From Chloroflexota bacterium (lineage in GTDB: Bacteria > Chloroflexota > Anaerolineae > Aggregatilineales > Aggregatilineaceae): a stretch of 32,321 nucleotides of DNA. Below are positions 16,295-24,682 of this stretch, in pieces. The DNA lies in assembly GCA_010092855.1 (NCBI GenBank), contig JAADYV010000270.1, positions 1 through 32,321 of the forward strand. Reading direction: 5' to 3'. The notes below the pieces were generated by a model. That model was not told where the DNA came from. It made no database searches and saw only the letters and a list, made by a program, of their open reading frames with translations. Positions within the stretch are counted from its first letter, which is position 1. Each line of letters opens with the position of its first letter. The position numbers were made by a program, and so were the translations under genes.

Positions 16295-17341
16295 TTAACC
16301 AGGAACGTGAATGAGAACAACCGTAATGTTATCCGATCCGCCACGTTCATTAGCCAGTTTGACAAGCTGATTACAGGTTTCTTGTGGATCATTGTAACGA
16401 TTAATCATCTCGGAAATGGTATCTTCAGACACCAGATTCCACAAACCATCACTGCACAACAGCAGCCGGGCGCGAGGGGACAACCGGCGTGTAATTGCGT
16501 CTACGTCCAGGCTGTCGTTTTGCCCAATGGCGCGATAGAGCACGTTCCGCTGGGGATGTTGAATCGCTTCTTCGTGTGTCAATTGATCCAGCTCGATCAA
16601 GCGTTGGACCAGCGAATGGTCGCGCGTGATTTGCTCAATACCTTCGTCGCTGATCATGTATGCCCGGCTGTCGCCGACGTGCGCAATATATGCCAGGTCG
16701 CCCAGGATGACGGCGGCGGTAACGGTTGTGCCCCCTTCGGGAATCGCGTCGGTAACAGCATCGTTAGCTTTTTGAATCGCCATGCGCAGCACTTCGGCAA
16801 TCGAGGGGCGGTCGGGATCGTTCATTTGGTCCTGAAGTACGGACATATAGATTTCGGAGATGATGAATTGCGCCACCATGCGAGTCGTCAAGGCGGACGC
16901 TTTCTCGCCATCGTGGTGGCCACCCATGCCGTCGGCCACAACAAACAGGCCAAAATCGGGCAGGTCATCGCTGCTCGTTCCCGAAGAAACGATGCTCAAC
17001 ATGGCGTCCTGGTTGTTACCGCGCACCATGCCTACATCGCTAAGTTGGCCAAAGACCACGCGCTGTCCAGGTTTAGGCATAATCGTTTCCAGTGGCGGCA
17101 AAGGCCGGGTACCAGCCAGTACTGCCTGGTCAAAATTTGAGGCTACAACCGGTGTGTCATGGGCTGAGGACCGGACGGCTTCTTCTGGCGGGGTATCTTT
17201 AACCTCGTCTGTAGGGGAGTCGATCACCGGCTCGGGTTGCGCAACTGGCTGCACCTCATCATGTGTGATTGTGATCTCGTCTTCGGTTGATGCTGCACTG
17301 GAGTTGCTTGACAGGCCCAGTACACGACGCAAGAAATCCAT
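16295..17341 (-). CDS. PP2C-type Ser/Thr protein phosphatase
   Basis: A 348-residue PPM/PP2C phosphatase that removes phosphate from Ser/Thr residues using two metal ions. After an N-terminal acidic, disordered stretch of about 90 residues, the catalytic domain starts at FGQLSDVGMVRGNNQDA (Asp112). The other metal motifs are present: VVADGMGGH (Asp137), HVGDSRAY (220-227), CSDGLW (Asp297) and GGSDNITVV (Asp337). No membrane helix is visible; MDFLRRVLGL at the start could bind a membrane or a partner. It lies 18 bases after the kinase gene and 30 before the DnaJ-VWA gene, so it most likely reverses phosphorylation by that kinase. Confidence 0.93.
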   Translation of the reverse strand: MDFLRRVLGLSSNSSAASTEDEITITHDEVQPVAQPEPVIDSPTDEVKDTPPEEAVRSSAHDTPVVASNFDQAVLAGTRPLPPLETIMPKPGQRVVFGQLSDVGMVRGNNQDAMLSIVSSGTSSDDLPDFGLFVVADGMGGHHDGEKASALTTRMVAQFIISEIYMSVLQDQMNDPDRPSIAEVLRMAIQKANDAVTDAIPEGGTTVTAAVILGDLAYIAHVGDSRAYMISDEGIEQITRDHSLVQRLIELDQLTHEEAIQHPQRNVLYRAIGQNDSLDVDAITRRLSPRARLLLCSDGLWNLVSEDTISEMINRYNDPQETCNQLVKLANERGGSDNITVVLIHVPG

Positions 17342-17359
17342 AACCTTGTCTCCGGCAGA

Positions 17360-19273
17360 TTATGCCTTGAGTGCGTAAACGTAATGATCCATAGAGCCAA
17401 TATACACTACATCATCGTGTACAATTGGCGAGGCGGGAATGGCACCTCCGGTCTCAAAACTCCAGCGCAATTGCCCTTTCTTGGCGTCTACGCTGTAGAC
17501 CTTGTGGTCGATGCCACCAAAATAGACCACGCCATCAACGTAGGCCGGTGACGAGGTAATCTGGCTTTCGGTGTCGTATTTCCACCGTTCTTTGCCGCTG
17601 GAAACGTCAATCGCGTACAGGCTGCCATCGACAGAGCCGACAAACACCTTGTCGTCGCCCACAGCCGGGGAGGAGATGATCGGTTTGTTGGTGCGATAGG
17701 CCCATATCTTCCAACCGCGGGTGATGTCCAAGGCATAGATATGCCAGTCCAGCGAGCCAAAAAACACCCGGCCATCATATTCTATGGGAGAGGACGACAC
17801 CGCACGTTTGGCTTTGAAGCGCCACACGGGTTGCCCCGACAAGTCCAACCCAACCACTTCACCGGACTCCAGCCCGACGATGATCAATTCTCCGGTGACG
17901 AGGGGGCGCGACCGGATCGCGGCTCCACCGGGCCAATCCCACTGCACGCGCCCAGTTGAGAGGCGCACTGCATACAACCGACCGTCGTCGCTGCCGAAGA
18001 AGGCGTGTCCGTGAGCAATAGTGGCCGACGACTGAACCGGGCCACCCGTCTGGACCGACCACGCCAAATCCCAGGTGCGCATATCTAGCGCGTACATCTG
18101 GCTATCCAACGACCCAAACAGGATCAGGTTTTCGGCAGGCACGATGGCTGGGGTGGACACGATCCCTTCGCCAACAGGGTATTTGCTACGGAATGAGCCA
18201 TCAGCCGCATTTAGCGCATAAAGATTGTGGTCAAACGCGCCAATATACAACACATTTTGATGCACTGCTGGCGAGGACCGGATCTCGTCCTCGCATTGGA
18301 AGCGCCACAGTGGTTCGATACCTTCGCCGATTGCGCCCCATTCAGACATTTCATCTGCGGAGTCAGCATCGGTGTGAATAGCCCCACTGAACGCAGCGGG
18401 TTTGGCCAGCGCTTCTAGGTTTTCTTTCATCACCGTGGCGTTCGGATAGCGTTCACCGGGTTCGAATGCCAGCGCTTTCATGATGATCGCTTCGAACTCT
18501 GGTGAAACAGCCGAGTTTGCATCGCGGATGGGACGTTCGGCAAACGTAAAAGGCGGCTCCAAACGCGGATCGCGGCGGGTGAGAAGATGATGCATCGTCG
18601 CGCCGATTCCGTACACATCGCTGGACGGGCTGGCCTCACCTTTGTACTGCTCTGGCGCGCTGTAGCCTTCGGTCCCAATCATGGTGCCTTTTTGGCCCTG
18701 CTGGAAGATTTTGGCGATGCCAAAGTCGACCAGGCGCAGCCGCCCATGCTGGTCGATCATGATGTTCGATGGCTTGACGTCGCGGAAGATAACGGGAACG
18801 GGTTCCTGGGCGTGCAGGTAGCCCAGCACATCGCACAACTCGATGGTCCATTCCAGGACTGTCTCGACGGGCAGGAACTCGGTCATCGAATTGAGAATCG
18901 CCTCAAGATCGCGACCATTGATATATTCCATGACAACATAGGCGCGCGTTTTGCTGGGGAAGTAGTCGTAGATTTCTGGTACCGCTGGATGGCTGAGCGA
19001 AGCCAACATATCCGACTCGCGCTCAAACGTGCGTAGTGTCATCTCGCGCATGGCCTGGTCGGTGTTGGTCAGGTTCAGCATTTCTTTGACTGCGACGAGG
19101 CGCGTTACATTCGGAAAGTGCAAGTCCCGCGCCTGGTAAACAGACCCCATGCCACCCACACCAATCACACCAGTGATTCGGTACCGGCCCTGGAGCACGG
19201 AGCCGGGTTGCAGCGCCCCTTCTCCAGCGGGTTGTTCAGGTATATTCCTGGCAAACTGCGTTGTATCAACCAT
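17360..19273 (-). CDS. Ser/Thr protein kinase with C-terminal eight-blade propeller
   Basis: A 637-residue Hanks-type kinase. The kinase domain spans about 30-290: glycine loop GVGGMGSVY, Lys63 in VAVKEM, FRDVKPSN at 163-170 with catalytic Asp165, DFG at 183-185 and APE at 207-209. Phe replaces the usual His of HRD. From about 320 to the end there are eight repeats of about 40 residues with the pattern SSPxxxxxxVYxGSxDxxxYAxD, a PQQ-like beta-propeller. No transmembrane helix separates the two parts, so the whole protein appears cytoplasmic, unlike PknB-type receptors. I chose the ATG at 19273 rather than the preceding TTG. It heads the operon, behind a strong promoter at 19341-19369. The propeller could bind a ligand or a protein partner. 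Confidence 0.92.
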   Translation of the reverse strand: MVDTTQFARNIPEQPAGEGALQPGSVLQGRYRITGVIGVGGMGSVYQARDLHFPNVTRLVAVKEMLNLTNTDQAMREMTLRTFERESDMLASLSHPAVPEIYDYFPSKTRAYVVMEYINGRDLEAILNSMTEFLPVETVLEWTIELCDVLGYLHAQEPVPVIFRDVKPSNIMIDQHGRLRLVDFGIAKIFQQGQKGTMIGTEGYSAPEQYKGEASPSSDVYGIGATMHHLLTRRDPRLEPPFTFAERPIRDANSAVSPEFEAIIMKALAFEPGERYPNATVMKENLEALAKPAAFSGAIHTDADSADEMSEWGAIGEGIEPLWRFQCEDEIRSSPAVHQNVLYIGAFDHNLYALNAADGSFRSKYPVGEGIVSTPAIVPAENLILFGSLDSQMYALDMRTWDLAWSVQTGGPVQSSATIAHGHAFFGSDDGRLYAVRLSTGRVQWDWPGGAAIRSRPLVTGELIIVGLESGEVVGLDLSGQPVWRFKAKRAVSSSPIEYDGRVFFGSLDWHIYALDITRGWKIWAYRTNKPIISSPAVGDDKVFVGSVDGSLYAIDVSSGKERWKYDTESQITSSPAYVDGVVYFGGIDHKVYSVDAKKGQLRWSFETGGAIPASPIVHDDVVYIGSMDHYVYALKA

Positions 19274-19340
19274 CAAGCCTAACCTTTAAGCTAATCCAAA
19301 TCCGGCAAACGTAAGGTGGATGGCAAACTACTTTGAGGCT

Positions 19341-19369
19341 ATTATAGTGTTCCAGTAAGGTTCTCGCAA
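19341..19369 (-). promoter_or_regulatory. Strong sigma-70 promoter of the kinase operon
   Basis: On the minus strand TTGCGA (19369-19364) and a perfect TATAAT (19346-19341) are 17 bases apart. Transcription should start near 19334, about 60 bases before the kinase ATG. The region is shared with the divergent hemW gene. Confidence 0.75.
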
Positions 19370-19392
19370 TTGCTGTGCGAGAGGGAAGCCGC

Positions 19393-20610
19393 ATGATAGC
19401 CCGCACCACACACACCCTTAACAGTAACGGAAAAGGCACCTGTTTTTCAAGTGTTTCTTTTGCTTTGTACCTACATATCCCATTTTGCCACAGCCGCTGT
19501 ACCTATTGCGACTTCAATACCACGACCGGCCAGGAAACCCTCATTGGACGGTACGTCCAGGCGTTAACCCGTGAGATACGCCTGGTGGGTGGCTTGCAGC
19601 GCCTGCCAGTTCATACCATCTATTTTGGCGGCGGAACACCGAGTTTGGTGTCGCCAGAAGATGTCGGCGCGATTATCCAACAGTGCCGGTCCACCTTCGA
19701 CCTGGCTCCTGACGCCGAGATCACGCTCGAAGCCAACCCCGGCAGCGTCATACAATCCCACTTGCACAAGCTGCGCCAGGCGGGTGTGAATCGTCTGAGC
19801 ATTGGTATGCAGTCGGCGCACCAGCGCGAACTACGTTTGTTTAGGCGTCCACATACCCTGGATGATGTATGGCACGCCACTCGCTATGCCCGGCAAGTGG
19901 GGTTTGACAATTTCAGCCTGGATTTGATCTACGGTGTGCCCCATCAAACGCTGGCGATGTGGCAGCACAGCCTGGACACTGCGCTGCTGATGAACCCTTC
20001 TCACCTTTCATTATACAGCCTGGGGATAGAAGATGGCACCCCCATGCAGCGCTGGATTATGACGGGACAGCTACTACCACCCGACTCTGACCTGGCGGCG
20101 GATATGTATGAGTGGGCGTGCGAACGCCTGGCCGCCGCCGGATTCGAACACTACGAGATCAGTAACTGGGCCAGGCCGGGTTATGCCTGCCAACACAACG
20201 TGCACTACTGGCGCAACCTACCCTATTTAGGGCTGGGAGCTGGTGCGCACGGCTACGCAAACGGTCAACGATATGCGAATATAGCCCAACCCGCCCACTA
20301 CATTGACCGCATTGAGGGCCAGCCCACGCCACTGCCCTTTCCATGTTCGGCAGCGACGGACACCCTGGAATCGGTTGACACTGCCGAAGAAATGAGCGAG
20401 ACCCTGTTGATGGGCCTGCGGCTGATACAGGGCGGCGTTGGGATGGCTGACTTTTGGGCGCGTTTTGGCCAAGATATGTGGGCGGTGTTTGGCGCACAAT
20501 TTGAACGCTTGATTGCTCAAGGGTTGCTCGAACACACCGACGGCGAACGGGTCCGACTGACGGCCAAGGGCCGGTTGCTGGGCACCCTCGTTTTTGCTGA
20601 ATTTGTATAG
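19393..20610 (+). CDS. hemW: Radical SAM heme chaperone HemW
   Basis: A 405-residue radical SAM protein of the HemW (formerly HemN-like) family, which binds heme and hands it to apoproteins. The 4Fe-4S cluster motif is CHSRCTYCDF with Cys32, Cys36 and Cys39. Also typical are YFGGGTPSLV, the EANPGS stretch, RLSIGMQS, and the HNVHYWRNLPYLGLGAGAH segment near residue 275. It lacks the N-terminal extension of true coproporphyrinogen oxidase HemN, so HemW is the better name. The ATG at 19393 has GGGA upstream; a GTG six codons earlier is possible. It is followed after 45 bases by a lipoprotein gene on the same strand. Confidence 0.92.
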   Translation: MIARTTHTLNSNGKGTCFSSVSFALYLHIPFCHSRCTYCDFNTTTGQETLIGRYVQALTREIRLVGGLQRLPVHTIYFGGGTPSLVSPEDVGAIIQQCRSTFDLAPDAEITLEANPGSVIQSHLHKLRQAGVNRLSIGMQSAHQRELRLFRRPHTLDDVWHATRYARQVGFDNFSLDLIYGVPHQTLAMWQHSLDTALLMNPSHLSLYSLGIEDGTPMQRWIMTGQLLPPDSDLAADMYEWACERLAAAGFEHYEISNWARPGYACQHNVHYWRNLPYLGLGAGAHGYANGQRYANIAQPAHYIDRIEGQPTPLPFPCSAATDTLESVDTAEEMSETLLMGLRLIQGGVGMADFWARFGQDMWAVFGAQFERLIAQGLLEHTDGERVRLTAKGRLLGTLVFAEFV

Positions 20611-20655
20611 GAGCCGCATTTGTTTGGGAAATCATCTGTTGGGGAGAAATTGTCG

Positions 20656-21261
20656 ATGAAGCGTTGGGTCTACCTGGTAGTTGTGTTCCTCATGTTGCTG
20701 CTGTTGGCCGCGTGCGGTAGGGATTCTGACGATGACACGGATGACTCCTTGTCTCTCACACCTTCACCAAACGGTGATACCACTGGCGATGACAAAGTCG
20801 ACTCGCCTGACGCGCTGGGTGAGGTGGACGTTTCGGATCAGGAAGCATCACTCAGCCAGCTGGACCGGCAGGAACTGGCCGCTCTCCAGCGCGACTACGA
20901 ACTGCTGGACGAGGACCTGGACACCATTTCCAGCATCTGGGAGATAATCGCCAGCGGGGAAGGCGGTGCTGCCTGTGAGCCCCAGCCGGAGCGGAAACGC
21001 CCGTCAGAAGCGATTACGTCCGTCAGTGACGATTCGCCGAATATCGCCCTGGCCAATACTCTTCAGGCTGCTGCCATCGCAACGGACGAAGCCTTTGAAC
21101 GTTGGCGTCAGGAATGTACCATCGACTCGGAGGTCATTCCGATTCCAGAGGCCCAGGCGATACTCAACGGCTCCATCGCGGATGCGCGGCGTCACCTTGA
21201 TGCCGCCCAGACTATGTTGTCCGATATCCAGGTCGTGCCCGGCGGAACCAACGAAGACTAA
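20656..21261 (+). CDS. Small acidic lipoprotein, function unknown
   Basis: A 201-residue secreted lipoprotein. The signal peptide MKRWVYLVVVFLMLLLLAAC ends with the lipobox LAAC, lipid-modified at Cys20. The mature part begins with an acidic, disordered run (GRDSDDDTDDSLSL) and continues as mostly helical sequence (SQLDRQELAALQRDYELLDE). Two further Cys, in ACEPQ and ECTID, could form a disulphide. The ATG at 20656 has GGGGAG about ten bases upstream; an earlier TTG in frame would spoil the signal peptide. It follows hemW on the same strand and converges with fni with seven bases between. No family is recognised. Confidence 0.8.
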   Translation: MKRWVYLVVVFLMLLLLAACGRDSDDDTDDSLSLTPSPNGDTTGDDKVDSPDALGEVDVSDQEASLSQLDRQELAALQRDYELLDEDLDTISSIWEIIASGEGGAACEPQPERKRPSEAITSVSDDSPNIALANTLQAAAIATDEAFERWRQECTIDSEVIPIPEAQAILNGSIADARRHLDAAQTMLSDIQVVPGGTNED

Positions 21262-21268
21262 ACAGGCG

Positions 21269-22315
21269 CTATTCTTCTGCGCAGAGCAGGGGAGTAGACT
21301 TGAGCGCTGGAATATCACCTGCGCCGCTAGCGAACATCGCGATCCGCAGCTGGGTTGTCAGTTCCCAGATAAGCTGGTGCACGGCTTCTAACGACTGATC
21401 GGCAGCCTTGAGGAACGGGCCGGCCAGTCCGCCCAGGTCCGCGCCGAGGGCAATACACTTGGCGATGTCCAGGCCGTCACGCAGGCCCCCACTGGCAAAT
21501 ATGGGCAGTTCGGGAGCTGCTTCACGTACATACTGGATGCTGTCGGCGGTTGGAATGCCCCAATCGGCGAAGGCGCGGGCGACATTGGCATGGCGCGCAT
21601 CCGGCGCGCGGTAATATTCCACTTCGCTCCACGACGTGCCACCCGCCCCAGCGACATCAATGGCTGCTACGCCTGCATCCGTCAAGCGGCGTGCTACCTC
21701 AGACGAGAAACCCCACCCTACCTCTTTGGCGATGACGGGCACTTCCAGCTGGCGACAGACTGCTTCGATTTTGTGGAGCAAGCCGCTGAAGTCGCCGTCG
21801 CCTTCGGGTTGCACGGCTTCCTGAATGGGGTTGAGATGCAGGATCAGCGCGTCCGCCTGGACCATGTCAACAGCACGGCGGCATTGGTCGATGCCATAGC
21901 CATAGTTAAACTGCACCGCTCCCAGGTTGGCCAACAGCAGAATGTCGGGTGCAACCTCGCGCATGGCAAAGGTATCCGCAACGTTGGGGTTTTCAATCGC
22001 TGCGCGCTGCGAACCGAGGCCCATCGCGATCCCGGCGGTTTGTGCCGCTTCGGCCAGGATGCGGTTAATGCGCTGGGCGAGTTCGGTGCCACCGGTCATT
22101 GACGAGATCAGGATGGGACTGTCCAGCCGCTTGCCAAAGACGGTGATCGTCGTCGTGATGCTGGCCAGGTTAAGCTCCGGGACAGCCTGGTGCACAAACC
22201 GGAAACGTTCCAGGCCAGTGGTCAAGTGCGGAAACTGCACTTGTTCTTCCAGGTTGATGCGAATGTGATCGTCTTTGCGGCGTGTGGTTGTGGCCGCTGG
22301 CGTAACTTTTGCCAT
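21269..22315 (-). CDS. fni: Type 2 isopentenyl-diphosphate delta-isomerase
   Basis: A 348-residue FMN- and NADPH-dependent isomerase (IDI-2) that interconverts isopentenyl and dimethylallyl diphosphate in isoprenoid synthesis. Family motifs are clear: [14 protein letters not shown] at the N-terminus, [19 protein letters not shown], the [15 protein letters not shown] segment, [19 protein letters not shown] and [21 protein letters not shown] set the start at ATG 22315 because AAGGA lies about ten bases upstream and homologues begin near the RRKDDHI motif; the frame stays open 24 codons further. Type 2 enzymes occur in archaea, Gram-positives, cyanobacteria and Chloroflexota. The gene is divergent from acpP. 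No other isoprenoid gene is near. Confidence 0.95.
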   Translation of the reverse strand: MAKVTPAATTTRRKDDHIRINLEEQVQFPHLTTGLERFRFVHQAVPELNLASITTTITVFGKRLDSPILISSMTGGTELAQRINRILAEAAQTAGIAMGLGSQRAAIENPNVADTFAMREVAPDILLLANLGAVQFNYGYGIDQCRRAVDMVQADALILHLNPIQEAVQPEGDGDFSGLLHKIEAVCRQLEVPVIAKEVGWGFSSEVARRLTDAGVAAIDVAGAGGTSWSEVEYYRAPDARHANVARAFADWGIPTADSIQYVREAAPELPIFASGGLRDGLDIAKCIALGADLGGLAGPFLKAADQSLEAVHQLIWELTTQLRIAMFASGAGDIPALKSTPLLCAEE

Positions 22316-22377
22316 CAAGGGGTGTTCCTTAATCTCGACAACGCTTAGCAAAGCGTGTAGACTTGCTTCCGGAATAG

Positions 22378-22383
22378 AATATA
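22378..22383 (-). promoter_or_regulatory. Putative extended -10 of fni
   Basis: On the minus strand TATATT at 22383-22378 is preceded by TGG, forming an extended -10, about 63 bases upstream of the fni ATG. No good -35 is present, as is allowed for extended -10 promoters. Confidence 0.4.
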
Positions 22384-22478
22384 CCAAAAATGTCTATCCG
22401 GCGCAGGATGGTTGAGGTAAAATAGACCGGTAGTTGCTACTGAGCTACCTGACATAGCCACACTTTGGAGGTAAAGCA

Positions 22479-22721
22479 ATGGCAGAAGATATCAAGCAGA
22501 AGGTTTCGAAGATCATCGAAGACCTGCTCGGCGTAGATGCTGCGAAGATCACACCGGAAGCGCGTTTTCGTGAAGACCTGGAAGCCGACTCGTTGGACCT
22601 GGTGGAATTGATTATGGCCTTTGAGGACGAATTCGGCGGCGAGATTTCGGATGAAAAAGCGCAAGAAATCGAAACCGTCGGGGATGCCATCACCTATATC
22701 ACCACCGAAATGCAGAAATAG
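22479..22721 (+). CDS. acpP: Acyl carrier protein
   Basis: An 80-residue acidic acyl carrier protein for type II fatty-acid synthesis. The phosphopantetheine attachment serine is Ser38 in the canonical [12 protein letters not shown]. The four-helix pattern and length are standard, and GGAGG lies seven bases before the ATG. It is a single-gene unit here, without fabF or fabD beside it, and ends at a terminator-like structure. The promoter is not clear: TTGAGG at 22412-22417 has only a poor -10 partner. Confidence 0.95.
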   Translation: MAEDIKQKVSKIIEDLLGVDAAKITPEARFREDLEADSLDLVELIMAFEDEFGGEISDEKAQEIETVGDAITYITTEMQK

Positions 22722-22737
22722 CGCATTATCAACACCA

Positions 22738-22813
22738 GGGCGGCGGTACGAGGCGATGTGGCGTAACGGGGCAACCCGCCAACCCGCATGTAGTCAACAA
22801 CCGCCCCTTTTTT
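22738..22813 (+). terminator. Structured terminator after acpP
   Basis: GGGCGG (22738-22743) can pair with CCGCCC (22801-22806), followed by six T residues at 22808-22813. The interior of nearly 60 bases can fold too (for example TGGCG with CGCCA around a CGGG/CCCG hairpin), so the element is larger than a simple terminator. The T tract points to the plus strand, terminating acpP. Confidence 0.6.
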
Positions 22814-22824
22814 GTTTCTAGCCA

Positions 22825-23469
22825 TTATTCCAACAGGCTGGCTTCGCCTGGTTTGGTTGGTCTATCTTCCCACAGATATGGCCAGAGATTGATCATCCAG
22901 GCCAGTATCGATCCTACGGTCATACCGGCGATTCCGAAGCCAGTCTGCACGTCTATTTCGAAGTTGTCCAACAGCGTCTTGGCCCGCGAAAGCCCTTCCC
23001 ATCCGGCCAGTACCCCAATCCCGGTTAGGCCCACCAATAGCCACGCCTGCCAGGTTGCTGGTAAACGGTAAGCACGGCTGGCGGCCAGCACCAGCGCCAA
23101 CCCCAGCAGCGTCATCTGAAACATCTGGCGATAGTTCGGATCGTTGGAGGCGGTATCAAGGTACTCTCTGGGTGGGACCATGTGCACCACCAGCACCAGC
23201 GCGAGTCCGCGCAGTAGCCAGCGCCCGCGTGCTTCCTCCAGGTTATTGGCTGCTAGCGCCAACGCCCCCGCGAGCAGCACCAGCGGCAGCCGCAGCAAAA
23301 AGCTGGTCCACATTTCCGGGGATTCACTGCGCACAGCAGGATGCAAGCTGGACCACTCCGCCAGGTCGTAAGCGTGCATGGTGAAACCCGCGGTTTCGTG
23401 CGCAAACCAGGGCAGGTAGTAGCACACGACCGCCAGTACTACACATCCGATCACCAACCATACACGCAT
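22825..23469 (-). CDS. Polytopic membrane protein, function unknown
   Basis: A 214-residue membrane protein with about six hydrophobic helices: residues 3-22, 57-77, 84-98, 118-134, 140-158 and 178-200. The first may be an uncleaved signal anchor; it is followed by an outside-facing loop of about 35 residues (AHETAGFTMHAYDLAEWSSL). The C-terminus is short and polar. The start is firm, with GGAGG eight bases before the ATG. It is the last gene of the long minus-strand run, 25 bases after the BchI-like gene. I recognise no family motif. Confidence 0.75.
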   Translation of the reverse strand: MRVWLVIGCVVLAVVCYYLPWFAHETAGFTMHAYDLAEWSSLHPAVRSESPEMWTSFLLRLPLVLLAGALALAANNLEEARGRWLLRGLALVLVVHMVPPREYLDTASNDPNYRQMFQMTLLGLALVLAASRAYRLPATWQAWLLVGLTGIGVLAGWEGLSRAKTLLDNFEIDVQTGFGIAGMTVGSILAWMINLWPYLWEDRPTKPGEASLLE

Positions 23470-23494
23470 GGTCTAACCTCCAAACGGGTAGTGC

Positions 23495-24673
23495 TTATGA
23501 CTGCACGGCTAGCGCGTCGATCTGCTCGCGGATAGATGCATCCTCTTCCGCCTGGCGCACAAAGAAATCGGCCATGAACTGGCTGCGCCGCTGGCGAAGC
23601 GCCATCGGGGCCACCGCGCGAATATCGCTCACGTCGGCTACATCGCGCCCGTCAGCCGCAGCGTTGGCGCGAGCCGCCTCGAACATGGCGTATTCAGCCC
23701 GGTGCGAGTCGATCTCAAGCTGCTGAACCAGCGTCAGGCCAACCTCTATCGCCTCATCGGCCAGTCTGGTTTCTCTCAGCAGGTCCCGCGCTAGGGCGAC
23801 TTCTTCGCGCGCGGCTTCCGAAAGCTCCGCCCACTCCATCAAAAAGCGGCGGCGGTGCTGCTGGTAGCGGCGCACCCGCTGGTAAACTTCCAGCCGCTCC
23901 TCGAATGTTATCAAGCCCTGGACCGGCACGCGCAGCCCAAACCGGTCCATAATCTGCGGGCGCAGGCGCCCTTCTTCGGGATTCATTGAGCCGATGAGCA
24001 CGAATCGCGCGCTGTACGTGCCCGCCATCGCGCCGCGCCGCACAGTATAGTGGCCCTGGGCTGCCGCATCGAGAATCGCGTCCACGATGATGTCATCCAG
24101 CAAATTAACTTCGTCGATATAGAGCAGGTTCTGGTCTGCGCGGGAGAGGATGCCGCGTTCCAGGCGCACCTTGCCCTGCTGCACCGCGATGCGCTCATTC
24201 ACGCCCCCGACCACGTCTTCCAGGCGGGCGTTAAGTGGCAGCTCGACCAGTTTGACGGCTTCCAGCCGCGAAATCGGCTCCCCGGCGGCCAACTTGCGAC
24301 GGCATTCCGAGCACACGTCGGGATCGCCGTTGTCGTCCAGGTCCCCGGGCAGACAACCTTCGGCGCACGTGCTGACCTCGATGTAAGGTAGTACGTCGGT
24401 CAAACTGCGAACAGCGGTTGTCTTGCCCGTACCGCGCGGCCCAATGAGCAGTACTCCACCCACTGCCGGATTGATGATTGAGAGCAGCAGTGCGGTCCGC
24501 ATTTCGTGCTGGCCCACGATAGCAAAAAAGGGATAAGGCCTGTGGTCGGCCAGCCCTAGTTCGGCAGCGGGCTGACGCAGTACGCGACGCGCGCCAGAGC
24601 CGCGCAGTAAATCTAGCAGGCGCGATTTTTGCGCCCCGGAATCAAAGTCGGGCAGAATGTCGTCTATCGGCAT
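23495..24673 (-). CDS. BchI/ChlI-like AAA+ ATPase
   Basis: A 392-residue AAA+ ATPase resembling the I subunit of magnesium chelatase. FAIVGQHEMRTALLLSIINP leads to Walker A GPRGTGKTT (78-86); Walker B is LLYIDE (183-188), followed by VNLLDD, and sensor residues lie in LIGSMNPEEGRLRPQIMDRF. Four cysteines at 103, 107, 121 and 124 may bind zinc, as in some chelatase-like relatives. No BchD, BchH or other chlorophyll or cobalamin gene is in the window, so calling it a Mg-chelatase subunit would be unsafe; related ATPases work with VWA proteins as remodelling pairs. It precedes a small membrane protein and follows a thioesterase after nine bases. Confidence 0.88.
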   Translation of the reverse strand: MPIDDILPDFDSGAQKSRLLDLLRGSGARRVLRQPAAELGLADHRPYPFFAIVGQHEMRTALLLSIINPAVGGVLLIGPRGTGKTTAVRSLTDVLPYIEVSTCAEGCLPGDLDDNGDPDVCSECRRKLAAGEPISRLEAVKLVELPLNARLEDVVGGVNERIAVQQGKVRLERGILSRADQNLLYIDEVNLLDDIIVDAILDAAAQGHYTVRRGAMAGTYSARFVLIGSMNPEEGRLRPQIMDRFGLRVPVQGLITFEERLEVYQRVRRYQQHRRRFLMEWAELSEAAREEVALARDLLRETRLADEAIEVGLTLVQQLEIDSHRAEYAMFEAARANAAADGRDVADVSDIRAVAPMALRQRRSQFMADFFVRQAEEDASIREQIDALAVQS

Positions 24674-24682
24674 GACTACGTC

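Noticed and set aside
16271-17140. Plus-strand frame of 289 residues
   Set aside because: Antisense of the PP2C gene, which has all its metal-binding motifs.
14023-19273. Type VI secretion Ppk/Ppp/Fha locus
   Set aside because: No tss genes are present, and the DnaJ-VWA protein is not part of such loci.
23495-24673. Evidence for photosynthesis from a BchI-like gene
   Set aside because: No other chlorophyll-synthesis gene is near, and BchI-like ATPases are common in non-phototrophs.
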